From the NCBI GenBank assembly GCA_949752745.1, contig OX457030.1, positions 71,974,686 through 72,038,685 of the forward strand: a stretch of 64,000 nucleotides of DNA, given 5' to 3'. Source of the DNA: Protula sp. h YS-2021 (taxonomy: Eukaryota; Annelida; Polychaeta; Sabellida; Serpulidae). Within the stretch, counting starts at the first letter, position 1. Each line of letters starts with the position of its first letter. This document shows, one piece after another, positions 50,690 to 59,455 of this stretch. Both the position numbers and the translations under genes were made by a program. The notes under the pieces were generated by a model. The model was not told the origin of the DNA, did no database searches, and worked only from the letters and a program-made list of their open reading frames with translations.

Positions 50690-51005
50690 CGAATTCGCCT
50701 GGTAGACAACAAGTAGCAAGAGCAGGGGTCGGGTTCCCACGGCTAGGAGCACGAGAAGCAGGAGTAGAGCAGCGGTTGAGACCTCATGGTCACGAACACA
50801 AACAGGAGTCGGAGCAACACGGCCAGGAGCAAAAGCAAGAGTTTGGGCCACAAGGCAAGGAGCACGAGCAGGGATCGGGGCCATTCAGGTACAATCACAA
50901 GTAGGATCAGCGACCATATGATCAGGAGCACAGGCAGCCGAAGGAGCATGAGCAATAGTCGGGGTTACATGGCCAGGAGCATGAGCAGAGAGGTGTGGCC
51001 GTGAC
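50690..51005. repeat. Degenerate AGGAGCACGAGCAGG repeats
   Basis: Imperfect 60-66-bp units rich in CCAGGAGCAYGAGCARRGR. The short ORFs on both strands follow the repeat. Confidence 0.65.
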
Positions 51006-52570
51006 GATGGAAAAATGATAGTAACTTACCATTTTTGAACGTTCACACTGCAGACAAACGTTCATTTCATGCCATCATTGTTGTCAATGTTCTACCTGTG
51101 TCTTTCATTAGTATCTCTACCAGTGTAGCTCCTGATCTATATGTTTTTATTCCGCCCCTCCCCCTACCTTGATGCCCCTTCCTAGTCCCTCCCATCACTC
51201 CACCCTAATGGCAAAGCGTAATAACGAAACGCTAGGCAATGACTTTGGCGATGACTCATCGTCATGGCTGAGCATAGTAGGAGAGTATAGGTAAAAGTAC
51301 CGAGAGGATGGTGTTGGGTGGGGTGGGTTGGGTTCATGGAACACATATAAGGGATGGCTTCTAAACTGTCACTTCATTCAGGCAACAGCCAATGGGTATA
51401 CCAGTAAGTATCAAAAGTTAGTTCTGCTCCACTTTAGATACAAAGCAAAGAGAAGATGCAAGAGGTTCGTCTAGAACACAAGTAGCCAAGAGAACGCCAA
51501 TTAATGTTGCCAGAAAAGAGTGAGTAACAAGAGTAGTGGAAATTGGGTTCTGATTCACCACAGAGAGTTAAGACTTGTATTGGAACACGAAACAAAGGGA
51601 GCAGGATTGAGGAAAATTTTGCTATTTTTATTATAATTCATAAGTTGTTTACCATAGTTTATTGCTGTTTGTTTAATCTTTGATTAGTCTATATTCTTTG
51701 TCTTTGGGCCCAGGTGACGTCTCAGTGATTTTGATCTCTTTCATTACTTCAGATGGACATTATCTCGAAAATGGTTATATGGCCATTTTGAGCTCATTTT
51801 CAAAGTATCTCGGTGATCTTGACCTTCCGATTCACAGTCAAAGTCACAATCCGGAAGATGGCCAATATCTCGAAAACGGATTGAGACAGCAATTTTTAAT
51901 CATGCACGGTAGCCTCCTTTAATATGTTCACCGCTTACGCGACTCATGTACTACATTAGTTTCTTTGTGGTTATTGCAAGTGGGTCATTCCGATATCTAG
52001 CGGAATTCGGTCTAGTTTCATTAGGTGGAACAGAGAATATGCCCTAACCACAGGATCCTGTCATGTGTTTTTGGCCAGACGACAAAAAATTCTAAGATGT
52101 GAAGAAACGGTAGCCTCCTCTAACATGTTCACCGCTTACGCGGACTTCACCAAGGCTTCAAGGTAGTGATCATTTTTAAATATGTTATTTATTAGATAAA
52201 ATAAATATTACAGCGTATCAGACTGTCGTGTTTCAAGGCAACAGGGGTTGCAGGGAAGTGGGAATTAACGCAGATGATTGTAAATTTCAATTACACCTGC
52301 GCTCACACATAAAAACACATGAGGAAAATAAAAAGTTAGATTCTTTGTAACTGGCAAAATAGGGCACTATACCAAATATCAAAAGTTTTTGAAAGCAGAT
52401 ACCAAATAAAAAATGAAACGAGTTAACTTTCAAAAGTAACAAGATGACTTTTACGCAGGTATGATTCGGCTTTAGTTTGGGTGCAAAGTGCCTTTCATGC
52501 AGATTCAAATTCATTTTGATGACTTTTGAGCTGGAGTAGTATAGAGATAGGATAGATACCCGTTCCGCGG
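51006..52570. other. Gene-free stretch between retroelement remains and Polinton
   Basis: The only clear structure is a 35-bp direct repeat, CGGTAGCCTCCTTTAATATG TTCACCGCTTACGCG at about 51908 and a near copy at about 52109, possibly remains of another insertion. Confidence 0.5.
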
Positions 52571-52674
52571 ACCGCGGACACACGGACCCCCCCTACCCTA
52601 GCAGACCCCCCCCCCCCACCCCCCCCCCCCTACCCCTAATAAAACTCGTCAGACCAGCTTAATTTAGCACGTAT

Positions 52675-52850
52675 GTGAATGGTTTTTTAAGCACCAATGT
52701 TACATAATGAATTGAGGTTATCCTTTTGTAAATGATACGGGGGTTAATTTCTTGTGAGTGCATAATTGGTTTTTTGACCATCAATGTTACATAATGAATA
52801 GTGGTTATCCTTTTGTGAATGATACGGAACTTGATTTCATGTGAGTGGAT
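52675..52850. repeat. 87-bp direct repeat, 2 copies, near the Polinton left end
   Basis: GGTTTTTT, CAATGTTACATAATGAAT and GGTTATCCTTTTGT recur at an 87-bp offset (52681 and 52768). They probably belong to the terminal region of the element. Confidence 0.85.
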
Positions 52851-52939
52851 AATGAAATAATTATATCATGACCGCACCACGGACTTGGTTTGAAGTGCGT
52901 GTATAGAATTTTATATGACGTCAGACGCTGAACGGGGGG

Positions 52940-52947
52940 TATATAAG
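52940..52947 (+). promoter_or_regulatory. TATA box of the first Polinton gene
   Basis: TATATAAG, 66 nt before the ATG at 53013, preceded by a TGACGTCA at about 52917. Confidence 0.6.
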
Positions 52948-53012
52948 CATATCTTTTCCGACCTTCTAACATTATTTTCATTACACTGCGGATATATATA
53001 TCAATTTGGAAA

Positions 53013-53586
53013 ATGTCGGAGGGCGCTGAAGGCTATAGTCCAAACCAAGGAGACATTCACCCACGCAATTGTTTATCTGACAGTGTTCAGTTTAATGAAG
53101 CATTCATTAAAGAGTATGACACAGTAGTCGCTGAGAAAAGAAGAAAAAGGAGACATATACTCGATGTTAACTTTGAAGCCATTCGTAGGAGACTAGAAGA
53201 AGACTACCAAATCACCTCTGACAAAGGTAACCACTTTAATGTATTATATATCTTATCTCAATGGTTTTAATTATAATTAAAGAAAACAAACTCAACCATT
53301 CATACAAAAATCTTAAATGTAAATAGTTTTATAATTTTATATTTTAGGGTTTAATGAAGAAATCGACGACGTACACTACAAGAAAGTACTTGGGCATGGC
53401 TTGAGCGTCATTGTTTGGGATAACAATGGAACAACGCAAATAAACTTTGTGCAGAAAATGAGTCCTGAGACCACGCTACAAATCAATTTTTCTCTAGACG
53501 AATGGAAAGCCTTGGAGCTTAGACTCGACGGTCTTTTTCAAGCTATGAAGAAATTCGTACGAGACAGGGCCTTTTCTTTGAAATAA
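53013..53586 (+). CDS. PC4-like protein of the Polinton, two exons, 150 aa
   Basis: Exons 53013-53226 and 53348-53586; donor ACAAAG/GTAACC, acceptor TATATTTTAG/GGTTTA, phase 1. Joined length is 453 nt including the stop. The N-terminal half is charged (KRRKRRHILD and VNFEAIRRRLEEDY). The C-terminal half, GHGLSVIVWDNNGTTQINFV then FSLDEWKALELRL, resembles the PC4 beta-sheet and helix. A role in ssDNA binding or transcription of the element is inferred. AATAAA at 53962-53967 may serve this gene and the next. Confidence 0.7.
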
Positions 53587-53598
53587 TATCACATCATA

Positions 53599-53886
53599 AT
53601 GACCATCCATGCTGATGTAACGTACTCTAGACGAGGGCCGAGGATAGCTATGTATTATGCTCGTCTCAGCAGGTCTCAAAACCGCCCAGTTCCAACACTC
53701 TGTGGCACAATCTTCTTGAGCAAGAAGCAATTTCTTCGTCTATTGCAAATCATGGGGCGCATTGAAATAGTAATTCCCGAACTCAAATCTCAAAAGCCAT
53801 GTTATTTAGAAGACGATCACGCAAACCAAATGGTGAAATTGCAGTGTTCCAAGTGCACCCCTTTTCACTTTTTATCCTTTATGTAG
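53599..53886 (+). CDS. Small Polinton ORF, 95 aa, unknown
   Basis: Starts 12 nt after the previous stop. FLSKKQFLRLLQIM recalls the helix of the preceding PC4-like protein, so a diverged relative is possible. Two Cys in CSKC near the end. Not otherwise recognised. Confidence 0.55.
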   Translation: MTIHADVTYSRRGPRIAMYYARLSRSQNRPVPTLCGTIFLSKKQFLRLLQIMGRIEIVIPELKSQKPCYLEDDHANQMVKLQCSKCTPFHFLSFM

Positions 53887-54022
53887 CCATCCCGAAAAAA
53901 AGGGGACTATTTGAACTTGACTTTTATTACTGATCATTCATGCATTCTATGTAAATATGAAAATAAAATAGTTATGATAATCAAGAACCTGGCATTTAAT
54001 TTTTTGACTTTGACAAAGACAC

Positions 54023-54658
54023 ATGATTTCTTTCAAAGGTCCCACCACTATGGCTATAAGTGGAACCACAGGGAGTGGTAAAACGACATTTTTGCGCAAA
54101 CTTATTAAACATAAGCATCTTATGTTTGATCCTATTCCCGAGAAAATGTTATATTGTTATGGTATCTGGCAGAAACAATTTAGCGAAATGGAAAAGGAAT
54201 TCTCCTTCATTGATTTCCACAGAGGTCTCCCAAGTGAAGAAACCATTGACAGTTTCAGTGATGGAAATCACAACATTATTGTTATAGACGATCTCATGCA
54301 GGATGCAGCAAAAAGCGCAACCGTTGAGCATCTTTTTACTCGGGCTTCACATCACCAAATGTTGACTATTATATATCTGAATCAAAACATGTACTGTCCT
54401 GGTAAGAATTCACGCAGTATTAACCTCAACACTCAAGTACTTGTTTTAATGCGAAACCCGAGAGACACCTTTCAAATTAAAATTTTAGGGCGTCAAATGG
54501 GGGTCGGGAGAACATTGGAGGAAGCTTTCCACGACGTTCATAAGACTCCCTTTTCCTATTTAGTGGTCGATCTTAGCCCCTATACGGAAGAGAAATATAA
54601 AATTCGCACGAATATATTCCCGGGTGAGGATACTATTGTTTACATACATAAAGAGTGA
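54023..54658 (+). CDS. Genome-packaging ATPase (FtsK/HerA, A32-like), 211 aa
   Basis: Would pump element DNA into capsids by ATP hydrolysis. Walker A GTTGSGKT at residues 14-21, Walker B IIVIDD at 85-90, polar sensor LNQN at 119-122. Length is typical of Polinton ATPases, and the ORF is intact. It precedes the two unknown ORFs and the integrase. Confidence 0.93.
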   Translation: MISFKGPTTMAISGTTGSGKTTFLRKLIKHKHLMFDPIPEKMLYCYGIWQKQFSEMEKEFSFIDFHRGLPSEETIDSFSDGNHNIIVIDDLMQDAAKSATVEHLFTRASHHQMLTIIYLNQNMYCPGKNSRSINLNTQVLVLMRNPRDTFQIKILGRQMGVGRTLEEAFHDVHKTPFSYLVVDLSPYTEEKYKIRTNIFPGEDTIVYIHKE

Positions 54659-54704
54659 AATATAGCATTTACTTCATTCCAGCTTCAGAAAGTGTTAGAA
54701 GAAC

Positions 54705-55022
54705 ATGTCTAAACTATTAAACAAGCACAAACATTTTTTGTTATTATTACTCACTACGCACAAACTTCAAGCTCGGGCTTTACTGGAAACTCTCACATCG
54801 GAACAAGGTCGTGTCATTGAAGAAATAATAACAAATATTCCCAACATTTCCAAATCCAAGGAACTGGGAGCGCTGTTGCAAAAACGAAAGAGGGTACTCG
54901 GTAAAATTACAAATCCGAGTTTGAGCGTCCAGGAAAAACTCACTTTAATAGCTAATCATCAAAGGCAAATATACGATACCTTAATCCGCGTATCTTCCAT
55001 CTTGAAGAACATTCTGAAATGA
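54705..55022 (+). CDS. Polinton ORF, 105 aa, unknown
   Basis: Leu/Lys-rich and probably all-helical (RALLETLTSEQGRVIEEIIT). Its stop overlaps the next start as ATGA. No motif recognised. Confidence 0.7.
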   Translation: MSKLLNKHKHFLLLLLTTHKLQARALLETLTSEQGRVIEEIITNIPNISKSKELGALLQKRKRVLGKITNPSLSVQEKLTLIANHQRQIYDTLIRVSSILKNILK

Positions 55023-55579
55023 AGTTTACCGCGAAAATGGTACTGGTGCCATTCGACAAGTACCAAAGATTAATGAATGATACTTCCGTAGGAGACGTCG
55101 ATAATGAAGAAGTAAAGTCGCACACTGCTGAGGCTGCAACTGAACCTCGTTTTATGCAAGATTCTCCCCTGGACAGTTCTATTAAAATTCATCATCATAA
55201 ATTGAATGTTGATCGCATTCTAAAAGCCCTTCCGAAATATACACAGCACCGTGCGAGACAATTGTTGAGGGTAATAGAAGGTCACATTTCCTGGAACGAA
55301 AGAGGAGAAATTCTTATTAATGGAGAGCTTGTAAAACATTCTCACATTATTGACTTAATCAAAGATGCGGTACAGTCTTATAAGCGAGGTAACCCTATTG
55401 GAAGTGATCAGTTCTACGCAGAACTCCAGAGGATAAATACTCCGAAAAGTTTAATAAGGAGTGAACATTGGAGAGGAGCGGGAACTGTGCAAACCAAAAG
55501 GATTCCACCACCTGGCATCCCTGTACAACCCGTAAAGAAGCAGAAGAAAACACTGAAAAGTCACTGGATATCGATATGA
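55019..55579 (+). CDS. Polinton ORF, 186 aa, unknown
   Basis: Acidic linker (residues 20-50), central helical part around NVDRILKALPKYTQHRARQL, basic Pro/Lys tail. Coupled by ATGA overlaps to both neighbours, implying co-expression. I do not recognise the family; proteins at this position in other Polintons are also uncharacterised as far as I know. Confidence 0.7.
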   Translation: MKFTAKMVLVPFDKYQRLMNDTSVGDVDNEEVKSHTAEAATEPRFMQDSPLDSSIKIHHHKLNVDRILKALPKYTQHRARQLLRVIEGHISWNERGEILINGELVKHSHIIDLIKDAVQSYKRGNPIGSDQFYAELQRINTPKSLIRSEHWRGAGTVQTKRIPPPGIPVQPVKKQKKTLKSHWISI

Positions 55580-56712
55580 CTGACGATGAATATTTGGCTG
55601 AAATTTACTTCAATCCGGAAAGTCCTGCTTCCTTCACATCTCCAGACAATGTTTTTAAATATGTAAAAAACTATGGAGATAGGCAGATTCCAAGAGGAAA
55701 AATAATTAAATGGTTAAATAAACAAAAAGTTTATACGGATAATAGACAAGTTATCCGCACCTTTAAACGGAGGAGAGTAATAAGTCCGTATATCGATTAC
55801 TTGTGGGACGGAGATAACGGTTATATGCACCATTGGTCCAGACAAAACGGAGGTCACAAATATTTTTTGCTATGCATCGACGTCTTCTCACGTTTCATAT
55901 GGACAAGACCTTTGAAAACCTTACAAGGAGGCCCTGTTACCGAGGCACTGAGGTCTATTTTAAACGAGGGAAGACAATGTGAGCGTTTTCGAACTGATAA
56001 AGGGAGTGAATTTAAGAATAAAAAGTTTAAAGCACTCATGAAACAGAGGAATATCATTCACTATGTAACCCAGAACGAGAAGAAAGCCAATTTTGCGGAA
56101 AGGGCAATTCGAACAGCGAAAACCAGACTCTTAAAATACATGACTCATGAAAAAACAAAAAAATGGGTAGAAGCTTTGGCGCAAATAACGCACAGTTATA
56201 ATTTCGCCATTCACTCAAGCATACAAATGCAACCAGCAAGAGTTCGGAAAGAAGACGAGGCGCGTCTATGGAAACTACTCTATTGGCCGAAAGAAAGACG
56301 TCTAAAATTGAAAACTCACATAAAGAAAAGTAACCGTTATCGTAACCCTTACAAATTTAAAATCGGGGATACTGTGAAAATATCTAATATTCGTCATAAA
56401 TTCGGAACCGCATACGACAAGAAATTTACAGAAGAATTCTTCACTATAATGGATCGTGACGTTAAGGAAAGCATTCCAGTATATCTGCTGAAAGATTTGA
56501 ATAATAAGCCTATTTCGGGAACGTTTTATGCGTCGGAACTTCAAAAATACACTCCAAACAATGATCAGTGGATGGATATTGAAAAAATAATTTCCCGACG
56601 CAAGCGGAAGAATCGGGAAGAGGTGTTGGTGCAGTGGAAAGGGTGGTCTAAAGACTTTCGCACGTGGATACCAGCTGAAGAAGTACAAGACTTTAGAGAC
56701 AACAACCAGTAA
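55576..56712 (+). CDS. Retrovirus-like integrase with C-terminal chromodomain, 378 aa
   Basis: Catalyses insertion of element ends into host DNA. The start at 55576 is chosen because MTDDEYLAEIYFNPESPASF matches the usual Polinton integrase N-terminus; an upstream ATG at 55468 would overlap the previous gene by 112 nt. Catalytic residues are probably D80 (WDGD), D141 (RTDKGSEF) and E175 (ANFAERA). Residues about 333-374 form a chromodomain (IEKIISRRKR, VLVQWKGW, TWIP), which may direct insertion to methylated chromatin. Intact. Confidence 0.94.
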   Translation: MTDDEYLAEIYFNPESPASFTSPDNVFKYVKNYGDRQIPRGKIIKWLNKQKVYTDNRQVIRTFKRRRVISPYIDYLWDGDNGYMHHWSRQNGGHKYFLLCIDVFSRFIWTRPLKTLQGGPVTEALRSILNEGRQCERFRTDKGSEFKNKKFKALMKQRNIIHYVTQNEKKANFAERAIRTAKTRLLKYMTHEKTKKWVEALAQITHSYNFAIHSSIQMQPARVRKEDEARLWKLLYWPKERRLKLKTHIKKSNRYRNPYKFKIGDTVKISNIRHKFGTAYDKKFTEEFFTIMDRDVKESIPVYLLKDLNNKPISGTFYASELQKYTPNNDQWMDIEKIISRRKRKNREEVLVQWKGWSKDFRTWIPAEEVQDFRDNNQ

Positions 56713-56719
56713 GCCATTA

Positions 56720-57139
56720 ATGATGGATCCTTTGAAGCGTCAACACTATATAATCGTATCCTCTTCCGATTCATTGGAATACTTCCCGAAGAACAAACCA
56801 TATGATTTTACAGTAGAGTTACCGGAAAACCTCTTTCTACCAGGTGTTTGGGAATGTGCTTTAACAGAACTTTTCTTGAACCAGTCTCTTACAGAGAATA
56901 TTTGTATTATGTGTGATCTATGCGATGAGTCCATTATAGGCACAAACCGTGCCCCGGTTTTGAGACTCATTGCCAAGAAATCTCCACTCCATCTTTCATT
57001 TGCTTATCCAATAGCATTCACAATTTCACGTCAAGAAATAAGAAGAGTTCGAGTGTATATAAGAAACCAGGACATGACTCCAAGCTCATTTCTTCAAAAA
57101 CCCTTAACGTGCATACTTCGTCTGACGCGAGTGATATAA
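56720..57139 (+). CDS. Probable minor capsid (penton-type) protein, 139 aa
   Basis: The pattern YDFTVELPENLFLPGVWECA then LTEL, with alternating hydrophobics to the end, is the beta-rich protein found beside the major capsid gene in Polintons. I assign the minor capsid role from position and strand pattern, not from a definitive motif. The stop overlaps the next start as TAATG. Confidence 0.5.
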   Translation: MMDPLKRQHYIIVSSSDSLEYFPKNKPYDFTVELPENLFLPGVWECALTELFLNQSLTENICIMCDLCDESIIGTNRAPVLRLIAKKSPLHLSFAYPIAFTISRQEIRRVRVYIRNQDMTPSSFLQKPLTCILRLTRVI

Positions 57140-57447
57140 TGTCATACGTAGGCTATACGCCCAATACTGAATCATGGAAAGCCCACTTTATGAATATGGC
57201 AGAGCGGAAAGGAAAACAGTACAAAAAATTCTACAAAGTGCACCATACGGTGAAAGGAGGTGGAGACGGGAATGTTGTTATGATTTCGCCAACCGAGCAG
57301 GATGTAGCAAGGGCTAAAGCTGAACTGCAGAGAGAGCAAGAGGAGCATAAAAAGAGGAAATCCCCTGATTTTCATCATTCTGCATCAAAGCGGGGAAGAG
57401 GAAACAAGACCAGAGGGAACATAAAAAGAGGAAGAAGAGGAAAGTAA
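57139..57447 (+). CDS. Small basic Polinton protein, 102 aa
   Basis: An N-terminal aromatic part (FYKVHHTVKGGGDGN) and a Lys/Arg/Gly tail (KRGRGNKTRGNIKRGRRGK). A DNA-condensing or core role is an inference from composition. It ends 1 nt before the capsid start. Confidence 0.7.
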   Translation: MSYVGYTPNTESWKAHFMNMAERKGKQYKKFYKVHHTVKGGGDGNVVMISPTEQDVARAKAELQREQEEHKKRKSPDFHHSASKRGRGNKTRGNIKRGRRGK

Positions 57448-57448
57448 A

Positions 57449-58750
57449 ATGGCCTTCAAATTTGATCAAAGTGAGGAAGGATACCAGCAAAACCTGGCTT
57501 TATTTGCATCAAACCCGTAGATACCGGAGTGGACAATGTTGAATGGGTTGAGTTCAGACCAGTGAGTCAGATCAGTCGCGGAGCTCCCATTGAGTTTAAC
57601 GTGTCGGGAAGTGGGTTGGATTATGTCGATTTAAAAAATACCAAACTCCACGTTAAAGTTCGGATACTCCATTCTGATGGAAGTGTCCTAGGCGATGAAG
57701 ATAAAGTTGCTTTCGTGAATATGCCACTGAGTTCTCTATGGCGCCAAGTCGACTGCAGCCTACAACAACTCGTAATATCGCCCTCAGTGTCCACAAACTA
57801 TGCACAAAAGAGTTATATTGATTTGTTGCTGAATTTTTCCGAAGACAGTAAAGAATCACAGTTGCAGTCACAGTTATATTACAAAGACACTCCGGGCTAT
57901 ATGGATGCTTTCGATCCACAGCGTGGTGGCAATGCCGGTCTCATTCAAAGGAATTTTTGGACCAAAAATAGTTCTATTGTTGAACTGGAAGGACCTATAT
58001 ACTGCGACCTGTTCCAGCAAGACCGTCTGCTTTTGAATGGTATTCAAATAAACATTAAACTTTTTCCATCCTCAGATTCCTTTCGGCTCATGGCAGCTGA
58101 AGACAATTACATTGTTGATATATGTGATGCTGTTCTTAAAATGTGTAAAGTAAAAGTGAGCCCTGGAATTTTGGTGGGACATAGCGAGGCTTTACAAAAA
58201 ACCAATGCTCTGTATCCATTCAAAAGGTCTGATTTTAAAACATTCAGTATACCTAAAGATTTATTAGTATGGAATGCAGACGACCCATTTCTCGGTCAAA
58301 TACCCTCCCGTTTGATTGTAACCCTAATTCCTTCTGAAGCATATAGCGGGAAGTGTACACAGAAATCCATTTAACTTTGTCAACTCGAACGTTAATTTCA
58401 TTGGATTTTACGTTGATGGCAGCGCAAGACCGAGTGTACCGTTCACTCCAAACTATAAAAAAGGAAACTATGTGACTGAATACCTCAGTTTGTTCCAGGG
58501 GACTGGAAGGTACGGAAGGGATACCGGAAACTATATAAGCAGAACCGATTTCGCGAATGGCTATGCAATTTACGTCTTTGATTTAGATTCTAATCACAAC
58601 CAAGATATAGATTCTCTATCTAAAAGAGGGCACACGCGCCTCAGTATTCAGTTCGCAGAGGGTCTGACCGAAGCAACTACAGTGTTAATGTACGCTCACT
58701 TCAATTCCGTCCTTCAAGTTGATAGTTCACGCAACGTATTTGTCGTCTGA
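57449..58750 (+). pseudogene. Polinton major capsid protein, two frameshifts
   Basis: About 433 codons in all, the usual size for a double-jelly-roll capsid protein. The ATG frame stops at TAG 57518-57520 after 23 codons; the main frame carries VEWVEFRPVSQISRGAPIEF and runs to a stop at 58374; the final third (YVDGSARPSVPFTPNY onward) is in a third frame from about 58353 to 58750. Each break fits a single-base indel (near 57514 and near 58352). Either the gene is dead or the assembly has errors at those points. Confidence 0.88.
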
Positions 58751-58751
58751 T

Positions 58752-59228
58752 ATGTATTCTAGTGACCTTGAAATATTATTGTCATCGAACACTGTCACAA
58801 GACCGTATTTCGGAGGCATTTGTGCTCGCGATGAACTGTATAGACTGAAACCTATTAAACCTCAGTTTTTTGTAGTGAATACCGATTCATTTCGCGGGGG
58901 TGGGAAGCATTGGGTAACTGTCTTTTTGACTTCATCTAATCAATCCGAATTTTTTTATTCTCTAGGCAAGCCCCCAAAAGTGTATGGATCTGATTTTTCC
59001 GATTTTCTCATCTCGTACGGACCGAATTATATTTATAATAAGGGGAGAATTCAGGCTCCTTCATCTCAGTCTTGTGGGAAGTTTTGCATGTATTTTGCAT
59101 ATTTAAGATGTAAGGGGCATTCTTTCAATGAAATAGTCCATACTTTTCATGATGTCATATTGTTAAATAATGAAGTAAAAGTCAGTGAGTTTGTCGACAA
59201 CATTTTCAAAGAGTATAGTAGAAAATAA
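58752..59228 (+). CDS. Adenovirus-type cysteine protease, 158 aa, catalytic acid replaced
   Basis: Would process capsid proteins during maturation. ATG 1 nt after the capsid stop. H53 (GGKHWVTVF), Q101 and C108 (QSCGKFC, 7 residues apart as in the adenovirus enzyme) are present. The acidic member, normally Asp or Glu just before S-x-G, is Y69 (FFYSLG); one base change (GAT to TAT) would explain it. Otherwise the ORF is full length. Its stop overlaps AATAAA at 59224-59229. Confidence 0.88.
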   Translation: MYSSDLEILLSSNTVTRPYFGGICARDELYRLKPIKPQFFVVNTDSFRGGGKHWVTVFLTSSNQSEFFYSLGKPPKVYGSDFSDFLISYGPNYIYNKGRIQAPSSQSCGKFCMYFAYLRCKGHSFNEIVHTFHDVILLNNEVKVSEFVDNIFKEYSRK

Positions 59229-59455
59229 AGAATCATAGTTTCATTTCAATGTATAAATATCTTTAATTGCATTGCATATATTCAAAATGTAAATAACACA
59301 TGTGAAATAAGTATAACATGTATTCAAGATGTAAATAACAGAAAATAAACATATATGAATAAATGATCAAAATACTCTCATTTCATGCTTCTATATTTAA
59401 AGCATTCATACCAATTACATTAATTCCCCCCCCTTCCCCCAATACATTCAAACCA
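59229..59455. other. Convergent intergenic region of the Polinton
   Basis: AT-rich 3' ends of the protease (plus) and polymerase (minus) genes with short repeated ATTCAAAATGTAAATAACA (59280-59300 and 59323-59341) and a C-run at 59427-59438. Confidence 0.6.

Noticed and set aside
55468..55575. Upstream ATG as integrase start
   Set aside because: It would overlap the previous gene by over 100 nt; the conserved N-terminus begins at 55576 with a normal ATGA overlap.
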